This document shows positions 28,940 through 38,314 of a stretch of 64,000 nucleotides of DNA, piece after piece (within the stretch, counting starts at the first letter, position 1; each line of letters begins with the position of its first letter). The DNA is taken from positions 62,001 through 126,000 of the forward strand of contig NZ_JARXHW010000001.1 in assembly GCF_031127805.1 (NCBI RefSeq), read 5' to 3'. Under the pieces are notes generated by a model that was not told the origin of the DNA, did not search any database, and was given only the letters and a program-made list of their open reading frames with translations. A program made the translations under genes and the position numbers. This stretch comes from Thalassobacterium maritimum. GTDB taxonomy: Bacteria > Verrucomicrobiota > Verrucomicrobiia > Opitutales > Coraliomargaritaceae.

Positions 28940-31042
28940 TCAACGCGCAACACTCATCAAGAACTCCGCATTAGTATTGGTTTTCTTGATGCGCTGTATG
29001 AGCATTTCCATCGCATCAGTCGACGGTAGGCCTTTCATTGCTCTGCGCAATGAATAAATTTTAAGCATTTCATCTGGATGATAGAGCAGTTCCTCCTTAC
29101 GTGTGCCGCTTTTATCCATACTCAGCGCGGGGAAGATGCGCTTATCGGAAAGTCCACGATCGAGGTGTAGCTCCATATTACCGGTGCCCTTAAACTCCTC
29201 GAAAATGACTTCGTCCATCTTGCTCCCCGTCTCGACCAGCGCAGTGGCAATAATCGTGAGACTACCGCCGTCCTCGATATTACGCGCTGAACCAAAGAAA
29301 CGCTTGGGCTTTTGCAAGGCATTGGCCTCGACACCACCGGAAAGAATCTTGCCGCTGCTCGGCATCGTGGTGTTGTAAGCGCGTGCTAAACGGGTAATGG
29401 AATCGAGCAAGATAATCACATCTTCGCCAGTCTCGACCATGCGACGCGCCTTTTCAATGACCATTTCGGCCGCGTGCACGTGACTCTCGGCCGCCTCGTC
29501 AAAAGTAGAACTGATGACCTCTCCGCTGACTTGGCGGCGAAAATCGGTCACTTCCTCGGGACGCTCATCAATCAAAAGTATGATCAGGTGCGCATCGGGA
29601 TAGTTTTTCTGAATCGAGTTGGCCATACCCTGCATCAGCACAGTCTTACCCGTGCGAGGCGGCGCCACGATCAAGCCACGCTGGCCAAAACCAACCGGCG
29701 TCAAACAATCCACCACTCGCATCGAAAGGTTATCCCACTTCGCCTCAGAATCGGCCTCCATCAAAATACGAGAGGTCGGATAGTAAGGCACGCGCTCGGT
29801 AAAGGGGACAATTTCAGTGAGCGTTTCGGGGTCACGTCCCATCACCTCCTGGACACGCACGACAACCGGGCAGGACTCGCCCTCGCGGTGTGGCTGTAAC
29901 TGCGCTTTAACAATGTGCCCGCGCTGCAAGCCATAATGCTCAATAAAGGCCTGCGGCACATACGCACTCAAAGCTTTGATACGGTAGCTATCACGCTCGT
30001 AAACTAACAAACCACCCTCATCGTCTTCAAGTAGTTCCAGAACCCCGGTAGTTAAAATCTCAGCTTTTTTCTCCGCCGCATGAGTCGCCACAGCATTGAT
30101 CAATTGATCGCGATTCGGCGCATGCGGGAACTTAATGCCGAGTGCGTCCACTTCTTCACGCAACTCTGGCAAAGGCAAATTATACAGGCGCACATAGTCG
30201 AGCGGGTCTCCGCCACCGGAGCGAAGCTCTTCTGCCAGCGCGAGAATATCCTCACGTTTAGCCAGCACTTCCCAATCGAGCAGCTCGCCCAATTCGATTG
30301 GTGTATCCTCCTCACGACCGCGACGGCCCTTGTTTTTATCCCAGCGGCCCTTCCCGCGCTTATTGCGCTTATTATTATTCTTATTAAACTTATTATTACC
30401 CTTAGCGTTGCCCTTATTATTGCGATCATTCGGATGCGACTGGCGCGATTGCGGTCCGGATTGCTGTGGCTTGCCGCCTTCAGAGTGATCTCCACCACGG
30501 GAATCAGAGCCATTCGGCTGACGATTTTTAGGTCCACGATTGTCGCGTTTTTCACGCGGGAGCCGCCCTTCGCGTGGCTCACGTTTCTCACGTGGCTCAG
30601 TTTTCTTAGTAGGCTCAGCCCCTTGCGGCTCGTCAAACTGGTCGACCTTAATGTCGGAGCTAAAAGTCACTTCGTCATCCACAGGAGCCGACTTCGGTTC
30701 AGGAGCAGGTGTAGCTGCTGCTGTGGATTCCACGGGCGCATCTACTGCTGCTTTATCCGCGCTATCCGCGGATGCCTTCGCAGTCTTTTTTACAGTTTTT
30801 TTCACGGCAGGCGGCGCGATTTCACCAGGCGTAAACATATCGGCTTGCGCCTCATCTGCCACCTTGCGCGCAGCGCTCTTTTTGGTCGCACGCTTCTTGG
30901 CAGCCTTCTTAGCAGCCTTTTTCGTTGCTTTCTTGGCGGCTTTTTTGGCTGCCTTTTTGGTCGCACGCTTACGCGGAGCCGCTTCTGCAGCAGTGGATGT
31001 ATCCTCGAGAGGGAGGTCGTTATTTACTTCGTCAGAGCTCAT
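28940..31042 (-). CDS. rho: Transcription termination factor Rho with a long basic N-terminal extension
   Basis: RNA-dependent hexameric ATPase that ends transcription, 700 aa against about 420 for E. coli Rho. Residues 1-245 are an added region: Lys/Ala repeats like a histone H1 tail (KKAAKKAAKKATKKAAKKAA, about 29-48), an acidic Pro/Ala part, then a Lys/Arg/Asn/Gly-rich part (about 140-242). Rho_N follows at about 250-325, then the cold-shock-like RNA-binding domain (TTGVLELLEDDEGGLLVYER). The ATPase has Walker A APPRTGKT (about 460-467; the usual Lys-Ala is Arg-Thr), IILLIDERPEEVTD and the R-loop/Q-loop part. Long inserts are known in Rho of several phyla; their role here is unknown. Confidence 0.93.
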   Translation of the reverse strand: MSSDEVNNDLPLEDTSTAAEAAPRKRATKKAAKKAAKKATKKAAKKAAKKRATKKSAARKVADEAQADMFTPGEIAPPAVKKTVKKTAKASADSADKAAVDAPVESTAAATPAPEPKSAPVDDEVTFSSDIKVDQFDEPQGAEPTKKTEPREKREPREGRLPREKRDNRGPKNRQPNGSDSRGGDHSEGGKPQQSGPQSRQSHPNDRNNKGNAKGNNKFNKNNNKRNKRGKGRWDKNKGRRGREEDTPIELGELLDWEVLAKREDILALAEELRSGGGDPLDYVRLYNLPLPELREEVDALGIKFPHAPNRDQLINAVATHAAEKKAEILTTGVLELLEDDEGGLLVYERDSYRIKALSAYVPQAFIEHYGLQRGHIVKAQLQPHREGESCPVVVRVQEVMGRDPETLTEIVPFTERVPYYPTSRILMEADSEAKWDNLSMRVVDCLTPVGFGQRGLIVAPPRTGKTVLMQGMANSIQKNYPDAHLIILLIDERPEEVTDFRRQVSGEVISSTFDEAAESHVHAAEMVIEKARRMVETGEDVIILLDSITRLARAYNTTMPSSGKILSGGVEANALQKPKRFFGSARNIEDGGSLTIIATALVETGSKMDEVIFEEFKGTGNMELHLDRGLSDKRIFPALSMDKSGTRKEELLYHPDEMLKIYSLRRAMKGLPSTDAMEMLIQRIKKTNTNAEFLMSVAR

Positions 31043-31119
31043 GGCTGTATAATCGATAGGACGCTCACGGCGTCGCTTGGTAAGTATTGGGAGGGGAAGA
31101 GCGAGTCATAGCAGCCCAC

Positions 31120-31698
31120 TTAAGGGGTGGCGATCTGCTCTATTAATCTCGTGGTTTGTCGTTTCAAAAATTCAAGGCTTCCAGCATTGGAGATAAGATG
31201 ATCGGCGCGTTCGATTTTTTCTTCGAGCGGCATTTGTCGCTCACGGCGCTGCGCGACCTCCGCTCCCGTATAACCTCTGGCAACCATTCGCTCTTGGACC
31301 ACATCAGGAGGGCTTGCAACACAGACAGTCAAATCAAAGAGGGTTTCAAGCCTTTTTTCAAATAGCAAAGGAATCTCCACCAACCAAAGAGCGCCAGGTG
31401 CCTGCTCAATCGCCGCCTGCCAATGCGCCCGAACCAGCGGATGTAGCAAGTCCTCTAGCCATTTAAGCTCGGACGAATCCTGAAATACGCGCGCAGCCAC
31501 CGCACGGCGATCGACAGTGCCAGCGTTAAAGACTGCATCCCCCCAGTGTGCACGCAACTGTTCGTGTACTATCGCATCGCTCGCCAATAATTCACGTACC
31601 ACAGCGTCCGACTCAATGGTACGCCCGCCCGCTTCGCGAAAAAGGCCCATTACGGTCGATTTACCACAACCAATTCCTCCTGTTAGGCCGACTTTCAT
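31120..31698 (-). CDS. coaE: Dephospho-CoA kinase CoaE
   Basis: Last step of CoA synthesis: phosphorylates the 3'-OH of dephospho-CoA with ATP. 192 aa from the ATG at 31698, which places MKVGLTGGIGCGKST at the N-terminus as in the family; an upstream frame to 31731 adds only a hydrophobic tail. The P-loop GGIGCGKST, the conserved DAVVRELL region and the HPLVRAHW lid segment (LLHPLVRA) are visible. It lies 77 bp upstream of rho in the same direction, so the two may be cotranscribed. Confidence 0.92.
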   Translation of the reverse strand: MKVGLTGGIGCGKSTVMGLFREAGGRTIESDAVVRELLASDAIVHEQLRAHWGDAVFNAGTVDRRAVAARVFQDSSELKWLEDLLHPLVRAHWQAAIEQAPGALWLVEIPLLFEKRLETLFDLTVCVASPPDVVQERMVARGYTGAEVAQRRERQMPLEEKIERADHLISNAGSLEFLKRQTTRLIEQIATP

Positions 31699-31822
31699 AA
31701 ACAAAAGTAGAAGTCCATCCACAGAAAACACGCGAGCCTTAATTTATAGACCTCGAAGTGATCTCAGGGTAGAATTAACCATCGACGCGAGAAATAGAGC
31801 CCTTTAATCTGCGCCGAAATTT

Positions 31823-32362
31823 ATGGACAACTCCGCACCTAAGCAGACATCCACTCCGCTCCCTCCTTCGATGGAGCGGCTTCACGCGTATTGGCGCATG
31901 CCATATATACTCGCGCCCAAAGATCCGGAAGAAGGCAGCAACCCCTTTACCCGCATCCCTCAGTCGGGCGACGACGCCAAAGAGTACATTCTCCTGCGCG
32001 GCGAGCACAACTATATCGTGATGAACCGCTACCCATACAATGCAGGGCACCTGCTAGTATTGCCCTACCGTGAAGTACCACGACTGGAAGAGTTGACAAC
32101 TGCTGAACGCCACGAACTCATGGACCTGATCGTGGAAGCGCAGAACATACTCACGCGCGCCCTGCGCCCCGATGGCTTTAATACTGGTTTCAACTTCGGC
32201 GATGCGGCAGGAGCAGGTATTCCCTGCCACCTGCATTGCCATGTCGTGCCACGCTGGAATGGCGACACCAACTTCATGCCGGTCATCGGCAACACCCGCG
32301 TCCTGCCCGATTCAATGGATGCGATGTGGCAGCGCCTACACGCCTGCGTTGAAGCTCAATAA
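31823..32362 (+). CDS. HIT-family nucleotide hydrolase/transferase
   Basis: Small HIT-superfamily enzyme, 179 aa, similar to diadenosine polyphosphate phosphorylase/hydrolase-type HIT proteins. The conserved segments are YIVMNRYPYNAGHLLVLPYR, then FNFGDAAGAGIPCHLHCHVV, with the catalytic triad HLHCHV (His-x-His-x-His). It likely acts on nucleoside phosphates such as Ap4A; the exact substrate is not visible. It starts a plus-strand operon: phoH begins 9 bp after its stop. Confidence 0.88.
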   Translation: MDNSAPKQTSTPLPPSMERLHAYWRMPYILAPKDPEEGSNPFTRIPQSGDDAKEYILLRGEHNYIVMNRYPYNAGHLLVLPYREVPRLEELTTAERHELMDLIVEAQNILTRALRPDGFNTGFNFGDAAGAGIPCHLHCHVVPRWNGDTNFMPVIGNTRVLPDSMDAMWQRLHACVEAQ

Positions 32363-32371
32363 CAGAATTCT

Positions 32372-33316
32372 ATGCCGTCCAAGACGATCCACTTCTCCAG
32401 CGCCCGTCAGCTCAGCTTACTCTACGCCGACGACGCTCGCCACCTCGAAGAAGCCGAACAAAACCTAGGCGTCAGCCTGGTCAGTCGCGACGACTGGGTC
32501 ACCGCCGAAGGCAGTGAGGAGGGCATCGCCGCCGTGCAAGCTCTCTTCGAGCTACTCGGAACTGCACGCGACCAAGGCTTGCGCATTCGCAGCTCCGACT
32601 TTCTGTACACCCTGCGCTGTGTGGCAGAGGGCAGAGCCGACGATCTACGCGAAATATATCGCAACCCTCTAATTATAAAGCTTAAGCGGCAAAGTATTGT
32701 ACCTAAAACACTCAATCAAAAGCGCTACCTACAAGCCATCGACGCCCACCCGATCACCTTTGGCATCGGTCCCGCCGGCACGGGCAAGACCTACCTTGCG
32801 ATGGCGATGGCTCTACGGGAGCTACTAGAAGGCCGCGCCGAACGGATTATATTGACCCGCCCGGCCGTTGAAGCGGGCGAAGCGCTCGGCTTCCTACCTG
32901 GCGAACTACAAGAAAAAGTGCTGCCCTACCTCACCCCGCTCTACGATGCGATGAACGATATGATCGGCAAGGAGCAAACCATGCAACTGGTGGAGCGCGG
33001 CATCGTCGAGATCGCACCGCTGGCCTACATGCGCGGACGCACGCTGGCCAATGCCTTCGTAGTGCTGGACGAAGCTCAAAACACAACTCATGAGCAGATG
33101 ATGATGTTTCTCACGCGCTTGGGCGACGGCAGTCGCATGGTCATTACCGGCGACATCACACAAACTGATTTACCACGTAGCAAACAATCTGGTCTCAAAG
33201 AAGCTACCCGCATTTTAAAAAACATCGAGGCGATCCGCCTCTTCTATTTTGACGGACAAGACGTCGTGCGCCACCCGTTGGTGCAGGACATCATTAACGC
33301 CTACGCGAAGGGATAG
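32372..33316 (+). CDS. phoH: PhoH-family ATPase
   Basis: Cytoplasmic P-loop ATPase of the PhoH (ribonucleolytic/RNA-associated) family, 314 aa, usual length. Walker A is FGIGPAGTGKTYLAMAMAL and Walker B VVLDEAQNTTHEQMMMFLTR, with sensor region MVITGDITQTDLPRSKQSGL. Its neighbours HD-7TM and YbeY are the classical phoH context in many bacteria, linked to ribosome and RNA maintenance. Gap of 30 bp to the next gene. Confidence 0.93.
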   Translation: MPSKTIHFSSARQLSLLYADDARHLEEAEQNLGVSLVSRDDWVTAEGSEEGIAAVQALFELLGTARDQGLRIRSSDFLYTLRCVAEGRADDLREIYRNPLIIKLKRQSIVPKTLNQKRYLQAIDAHPITFGIGPAGTGKTYLAMAMALRELLEGRAERIILTRPAVEAGEALGFLPGELQEKVLPYLTPLYDAMNDMIGKEQTMQLVERGIVEIAPLAYMRGRTLANAFVVLDEAQNTTHEQMMMFLTRLGDGSRMVITGDITQTDLPRSKQSGLKEATRILKNIEAIRLFYFDGQDVVRHPLVQDIINAYAKG

Positions 33317-33346
33317 ACCCTCCCCGCGCCTCACTCTTTACGACTT

Positions 33347-35797
33347 ATGGCCACTTTCTCTAAAAAGAACAATACTCGCAAGTCGCTCGACGGTGCCATG
33401 CGCAAAGATGCCGGCCGTGGCAAGGACTCGGCCACCACGCATTTCTTTGAAACCAGCAAAATGATCGAGATCGGCATGTTTGTGCTCTTTTCCGTGCTGG
33501 TAATCATCATTTGCTACCTAGGCCAAAAGCCCAAGGGGCCCCGCCTGATCCTGAACCAAGCGGCTCAGTCGCGCATCGTCTCCGAATTTGAATTCGAATA
33601 TAAAAGCGCTGTGCTGACGGAATCGGCCGCCGCCGCCGAGCGCGCTCAAGTGCCCCCAGTCTTTCAACGCACCTTCGAACCCTACGAAAAATTTAGCCAG
33701 TTCATCGCTGACCTCAATTCAGGGATCGCCAAAAACAAGATCGACCACGAATCCAAGGGACAAGAAACCCTGTTGGCGGAACTCTTTAAGACGGCACTCA
33801 ATCTGATCGAATCCAATGGCCTCACGATAAAGCCCAGTATCATCGTTGAACTGACCACCCAAACCACTCCCAAGGAGCGCTCGATCCTCTTCAACGATGC
33901 ACTCGCCGTATTAAAATCAATCTATACCGACGGCATTTACTCTGCCAGCCGCACCGATTCAGCCGATCCGCACGTAACTGTCATCCAGCTTGTGGACGAA
34001 AATGGCCATTACAATTTGCCCAATGCCCGCTCACTGCCTGACGCGCTGGTTGCGCTACGTGTCCGTATCGATGCTCTCTCGCGCGACGCGTCTACCGGTC
34101 GTATACTGTTTGAGATTTTCCGCGCGGGCCTGCGGCCCAACTTACTCTATAGTGCCACCGGCACCAACCGTGCGATTCAACGTGCGATCGAGCAACTAGA
34201 GCCTAGCATTGTTAGCTACAAGGAAGGCGACACCTTAATTGAGCCTGGCGCGATCATCACGCCCACAGAGCTCGAACGCATCGCCGCTTATCGAAAAGTG
34301 GAACTGGAGCGCAATGGCGACTCTCTTATCTTCAATCCTCTATTCATTGAGCGTCTAATCCTAACGACCATGCTGCTAATCGCGGTCTACATCTACGTTA
34401 ACCGTGGGCTACGTGAATTACGCAAACGCAACCGCGCCATTGCGATCACTGCAGTCAGCATCTTACTCAATTTACTAATCATCCGTATACTGATGGAGAT
34501 CGGCGAGAGCGCCTTAATCAACAGTCGCCCCTCACTGAGCATGCTGCCCTACATCGCGCCTTACGCCTTGGCCCCCATCATCGTGGCCGTGCTGGTTGGC
34601 GGCGCACCAGCAGTGCTCTGTTCACTGATCATCGCAGTTCTTTATGGCATCATTCAAAACAACTCCGTCGAGTTCATATTGATCGCCTTTCTCTCCGGTG
34701 TCGTGGGCGCTTACGCCTCCACTAACATTCGCAAGCGTTCAAAACTGGTACGCTCTGGACTCATGGCTGGATCTACCGCAGCCATCGCGGGCGCAGGCGT
34801 GGCCCTGCTCAACGGTTTTTCTTTCAGCTTAGTGGGCCAACAAACACTGGTGGCACTGGTCGTGGGCCTGCTGACTGGTATCCTCGCTGTCGGCCTACTG
34901 CCGATCTTTGAGCAGCTCTTTAAAATCACCACCGAAATTACCCTGCTGGAACTGACTGACTTCAACCACCCGCTGCTACGCCGCATGCAGATGGAAGCGC
35001 CCGGCACCTATCACCATAGTTTGATGGTAGCCAATCTCTCGGAAAATGCCGCCGCGGCCATCGGAGCCAGCCCGCTACTGTGCCGCGTATGCTGCTTTTT
35101 TCACGACATCGGCAAGCTGGTAAAGCCGGAATACTTCACCGAAAATCAACGCGATGGCATCAATCCGCACAACGCCAAGAACCCCTCAATGAGTGCTCTA
35201 GTCATTAAGGCACACGTCAAAGAAGGCGTCGAAATGGCACGTAAAAACAAGCTGCCACGCGTGATCATCGACGTCATTCGCCAACACCACGGCACCACCC
35301 TGATCCAATATTTCTTCCACCAAGCCAAAGAAAAGGCGAAAGAAACACAAAAGAACACGCAGCCCCCCTTCCCCGAAGGTGGGAAAACCAAGGGCAAGGA
35401 CTCGTTTAAAGTCGAAGAGAGCACCTACCGCTACGACGGTCCCAAGCCTGCCTTTAAAGAGAGTGCGATCATTTTCTTTGCCGACAGCGTCGAAGCCGCC
35501 AGTCGCAGCCTGAAAAAAGTCACCCAGCCCAACGTTGAGGAATTGATCGATCGTATATTTAAAGATAGGATCGAAGACGGCCAGCTCGACAGTTGCCCGC
35601 TCACCTTCCACGAGCTCCATCTCATTCGCAAGAGCTTCGTCTACACCGTGCTTAACATGCTACACGCACGCATAGAATATCCCAAAACCGAAGCCGAAAA
35701 AGCCAAAGAGCTCGAACTGGAAGCCGCCCACAACAAACAAGAAGAAGAAGCCAAAACCGATGCCAAAGCTCAGTCTGGAAATCAACAACCAATATAG
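33347..35797 (+). CDS. Seven-TM HD-domain phosphohydrolase (PgpH/YqfF-like)
   Basis: Membrane protein with an extracellular 7TMR-HDED domain, seven helices and a cytoplasmic HD phosphohydrolase, 816 aa. The first helix (MIEIGMFVLFSVLVIIICYL) is followed by about 270 extracellular residues (including FRAGLRPNLLYSATGTNRAI), six more helices (LILTTMLLIAVYIYV..LVALVVGLLTGILAVGLL), and the HD part LLRRMQMEAPGTYHHSLMVA..CCFFHDIGKLVKPEYF. In Firmicutes the homologue degrades cyclic-di-AMP; this is only a guess here. The tail is Lys/Glu-rich. YbeY starts inside its last 38 bp. Confidence 0.9.
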   Translation: MATFSKKNNTRKSLDGAMRKDAGRGKDSATTHFFETSKMIEIGMFVLFSVLVIIICYLGQKPKGPRLILNQAAQSRIVSEFEFEYKSAVLTESAAAAERAQVPPVFQRTFEPYEKFSQFIADLNSGIAKNKIDHESKGQETLLAELFKTALNLIESNGLTIKPSIIVELTTQTTPKERSILFNDALAVLKSIYTDGIYSASRTDSADPHVTVIQLVDENGHYNLPNARSLPDALVALRVRIDALSRDASTGRILFEIFRAGLRPNLLYSATGTNRAIQRAIEQLEPSIVSYKEGDTLIEPGAIITPTELERIAAYRKVELERNGDSLIFNPLFIERLILTTMLLIAVYIYVNRGLRELRKRNRAIAITAVSILLNLLIIRILMEIGESALINSRPSLSMLPYIAPYALAPIIVAVLVGGAPAVLCSLIIAVLYGIIQNNSVEFILIAFLSGVVGAYASTNIRKRSKLVRSGLMAGSTAAIAGAGVALLNGFSFSLVGQQTLVALVVGLLTGILAVGLLPIFEQLFKITTEITLLELTDFNHPLLRRMQMEAPGTYHHSLMVANLSENAAAAIGASPLLCRVCCFFHDIGKLVKPEYFTENQRDGINPHNAKNPSMSALVIKAHVKEGVEMARKNKLPRVIIDVIRQHHGTTLIQYFFHQAKEKAKETQKNTQPPFPEGGKTKGKDSFKVEESTYRYDGPKPAFKESAIIFFADSVEAASRSLKKVTQPNVEELIDRIFKDRIEDGQLDSCPLTFHELHLIRKSFVYTVLNMLHARIEYPKTEAEKAKELELEAAHNKQEEEAKTDAKAQSGNQQPI

Positions 35798-36224
35798 CGC
35801 CCTGTGCGCCCCCGAAGCCGCTGCCCGCACACTTTTCGAGACACTACAGGCATCAGCGGCCTTCCCCATCACTGAAGGGGAGCTCTCGATCGCCTTTGTC
35901 AGCGATGCTGAAATCGCTCAAGTGCATGCCGATTTTATGGACGATCCCACGCCCACCGATGTCATCACCTTTCCCGCCAACGAGGAAATGGAATCGGCCG
36001 GCGAAATCATCGTTTCCGTCGACCACGCCAGCAGCCGTGCGGCCGAGCTAGGCGAACCCTTCAGCCGCGAGCTCAGCCTCTACCTCGTACATGGCTGGCT
36101 ACACTTAGCCGGCTACGACGACCGTAACGAAGTCGACCGCGCCGCCATGCGCCAAGCCGAGCAAAAAGCCCTAAACATACTCGACGCCGCCGCGAACAAA
36201 ATCACATTTGAATTAAACAACTAG
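35760..36224 (+). CDS. ybeY: rRNA-processing endoribonuclease YbeY
   Basis: Metal-dependent nuclease for 16S rRNA 3'-end maturation and ribosome quality control, 154 aa. The conserved metal site normally reads H-G-x-L-H-L-x-G-Y-D-H; here it is HGWLHLAGYDDRNEVD, so the third His is Asp. An Asp can still bind metal, and non-His third ligands are seen in some phyla. The upstream conserved segment MDDPTPTDVITFPA is normal. The ATG at 35760 overlaps the end of the HD gene by 38 bp, suggesting translational coupling. Confidence 0.9.
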   Translation: MPKLSLEINNQYSALCAPEAAARTLFETLQASAAFPITEGELSIAFVSDAEIAQVHADFMDDPTPTDVITFPANEEMESAGEIIVSVDHASSRAAELGEPFSRELSLYLVHGWLHLAGYDDRNEVDRAAMRQAEQKALNILDAAANKITFELNN

Positions 36225-36288
36225 CACCCAGCAATAATTTTCCCTCGAAAGTAAAATAATCGCCCTCTTTGAAATTCAACGATCAACT

Positions 36289-37122
36289 TTAGACTAAATG
36301 CCGACGGCGTCCTAGCGCAGTTGCAAAGCCGCACAATCCAGCGATTACGGCAAAAACAGAAGGCTCAGGCACAGTGCCTTCTGTAGTGGTAAAACCATCA
36401 AAACTTAAGTTGTTCCCGTCAAACAGTAGATTGCGATTCGAATTCGAACCGGGCCTGTTATCAACGACTTGATAATCAAAAAGCACTTCAGCTTGGTCGG
36501 TAAATGTAAATGAAATGGCGACATCCGCTTGATATTGCGCAAAGCTGGTTAAGCCTTCTTGCCCCGCTACACCACCACTATCCTGACCCGAAACAGTTAA
36601 TGCACCTGTGCTGGAGTCTTGTGATAATAAAAGCCGCGAACTAGTGGTCAGTTCGTAGCTGGAGGCAGTATAAACGGTGATCACATCGTAATAAGTGTCA
36701 TAATACGTGGCTGTCGCCGCTTCCGAATCACTCTTGATTCCACTGGGACTACTGAAACCATCGACATCATAAAAGAATAAATCAAAGGAGAAGCTACTGC
36801 CTGGATCAAACAATTCGGTATATCCCGCATCTTGGAACAAGGACAATTTATACGTAGTGGTCGTATTGCCGATTTGATTAATCCTAACATCACCAGCAGC
36901 ACCGCCACTGCCCCCCGAGCCCTCACTATAACTGTTGATGGCTGAAATTTGAGCATAAATATCGCTCACTCCATTATCTTCATATGATGAAACGACACCG
37001 TATGACATCACCCCATCGCTGGTCAGCGTGCTTTGCAGATCTACTGAACCAAAATCAAGATCAATTGCTGCATGCACTGAAACACCAACGCACAATGTGC
37101 TAGCTAAACATAAATATTTCAT
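36289..37122 (-). CDS. PEP-CTERM domain secreted protein
   Basis: 277 aa from the ATG at 37122, which gives the signal peptide MKYLCLASTLCVGVSVHA; a longer frame to 37248 buries it. The mature part is Ser/Thr/Tyr/Asp-rich, beta-type (ISFTFTDQAEVLFDYQVVDN), with Gly runs (GSGGSGGAAG). It ends in the exosortase sorting tail VPEPSVFAVIAGLCGFATAL followed by GRRRH. Such proteins go to the cell surface or biofilm matrix. It lies convergent with ybeY and shows no relation to its neighbours. Confidence 0.85.
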   Translation of the reverse strand: MKYLCLASTLCVGVSVHAAIDLDFGSVDLQSTLTSDGVMSYGVVSSYEDNGVSDIYAQISAINSYSEGSGGSGGAAGDVRINQIGNTTTTYKLSLFQDAGYTELFDPGSSFSFDLFFYDVDGFSSPSGIKSDSEAATATYYDTYYDVITVYTASSYELTTSSRLLLSQDSSTGALTVSGQDSGGVAGQEGLTSFAQYQADVAISFTFTDQAEVLFDYQVVDNRPGSNSNRNLLFDGNNLSFDGFTTTEGTVPEPSVFAVIAGLCGFATALGRRRHLV

Positions 37123-37382
37123 AAAAAATCTAAAACAAATACTAATAACTTGAGGAATAACGTATCTGAGAATTAAGCAGATCTTATGCAAATATAAAAT
37201 AAACGTTATTTTTATCCGACCATTTTTAAATTTATCCAAATAGTACATCTCCTCGTAAAGGATTTAATACGACTTGCACACCTATGGAGAAAACTTAACT
37301 TGTGCATAAGCCTATCACCGACTCTAGTGCTACAATCTATCTATGGTTGACGCCCCTCACCACAACCGCTCATCCTTAAACC

Positions 37383-37976
37383 GTGCCTGCTCTGGATAAT
37401 CCAGCCGTCCCCATCACCCCGCCCGAACAGTGGGTCGACGCCTATAGTGACTACTTATACCGCTTCGCTATGTCGCGCTTGCGAAACCCCGAGGCTGCAG
37501 CCGACTGTGTGCAAGACACCTTTCTCGCTGGAATCAAGGCACTCGACCGCTTCGATGGCAGCCGCGATATCAAATTTTGGCTACGTGGCATCATGCGCAA
37601 CAAAATCGTCGATCAAATTCGTAAATCGGTAAAGGAGAATAAAGTCGACATAGAAGCCGAGGACGAAGCCTTGCTCGAAAGTTTTTGGTTTAAATACAGC
37701 GGAATCGCCACCACCAACCCCGATCCTTGGCAGTTCAACCCGCGCAAATACTACGACAACAGCGAGTTTTGGGTCGTCTTTGAAAAATGTATCGCCCAAG
37801 TCAAAGATCCCGCCCGGCAAGCCTTCGTCCTGCGCGTGCTGGAAGACCAGACAACTGAAGAAGTTTGTAAGGTAATGGATGTGACTCCGAATTACTTATG
37901 GGTGCTCCTGCATCGAGCACGCGAGCAACTTAAAGTATTGCTCGAGTCCAACTGGACTGGAAAAGACGCTAAATAA
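37383..37976 (+). CDS. ECF-type RNA polymerase sigma factor
   Basis: Sigma-70 family ECF factor, 197 aa, starting at GTG 37383. Region 2 is YLYRFAMSRLRNPEAAADCV followed by QDTFLAGIKALDRFDGS; region 4 is EDQTTEEVCKVMDVTPNYLW followed by VLLHRAREQLKVLL. A 40-residue insert between regions 2 and 4 (about residues 92-118) is longer than usual. Its probable partner with a zinc-finger motif starts 11 bp downstream, the usual sigma / anti-sigma arrangement. Confidence 0.9.
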   Translation: MPALDNPAVPITPPEQWVDAYSDYLYRFAMSRLRNPEAAADCVQDTFLAGIKALDRFDGSRDIKFWLRGIMRNKIVDQIRKSVKENKVDIEAEDEALLESFWFKYSGIATTNPDPWQFNPRKYYDNSEFWVVFEKCIAQVKDPARQAFVLRVLEDQTTEEVCKVMDVTPNYLWVLLHRAREQLKVLLESNWTGKDAK

Positions 37977-37987
37977 TTCTATTTCAA

Positions 37988-38302
37988 ATGTTTACCTGTA
38001 AACAAGTATCCAATGCATTGTCCAAAGAGGACTATGAGAAGCTTTCTCCCAGACAGCGCTTCTTTCTGCGCCTACACGTGAAGCTGTGCGTTTTCTGCGG
38101 CAAATTTAATCGTCAAGTCATGGAAGCACAGGACATGTGCCGCTGTTATAAGCAGCACGAAGAAAAAGTCGTCGAACAAGGCCCGACGCTCGACCCAGCG
38201 AAAAAGGATCAGCTAAAGGCACTACTCGCAGCGCAGTCTCAGCCCGACTGCTGCCATATGTCCGCATCCAACAAAAACTCCGAGAGCCCCTCTCAGTCCT
38301 AG
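37988..38302 (+). CDS. Putative soluble zinc-finger anti-sigma factor
   Basis: 104 aa with HVKLCVFCGKFNRQV, a His-x3-Cys-x2-Cys pattern as in ZAS anti-sigma factors, preceded by an N-terminal Cys in MFTCKQVSNALSKE. There is no membrane helix, so the partner would be cytoplasmic. The C-terminal part has further Cys (MCRC, DCCHM). It follows the sigma gene by 11 bp. The anti-sigma role is inferred from motif and position. Confidence 0.7.
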   Translation: MFTCKQVSNALSKEDYEKLSPRQRFFLRLHVKLCVFCGKFNRQVMEAQDMCRCYKQHEEKVVEQGPTLDPAKKDQLKALLAAQSQPDCCHMSASNKNSESPSQS

Positions 38303-38314
38303 CGATACCAGACC

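Noticed and set aside
30080..31111. 343-codon open frame antisense to rho
   Set aside because: Shadow of the repetitive Lys/Ala-coding part of rho.
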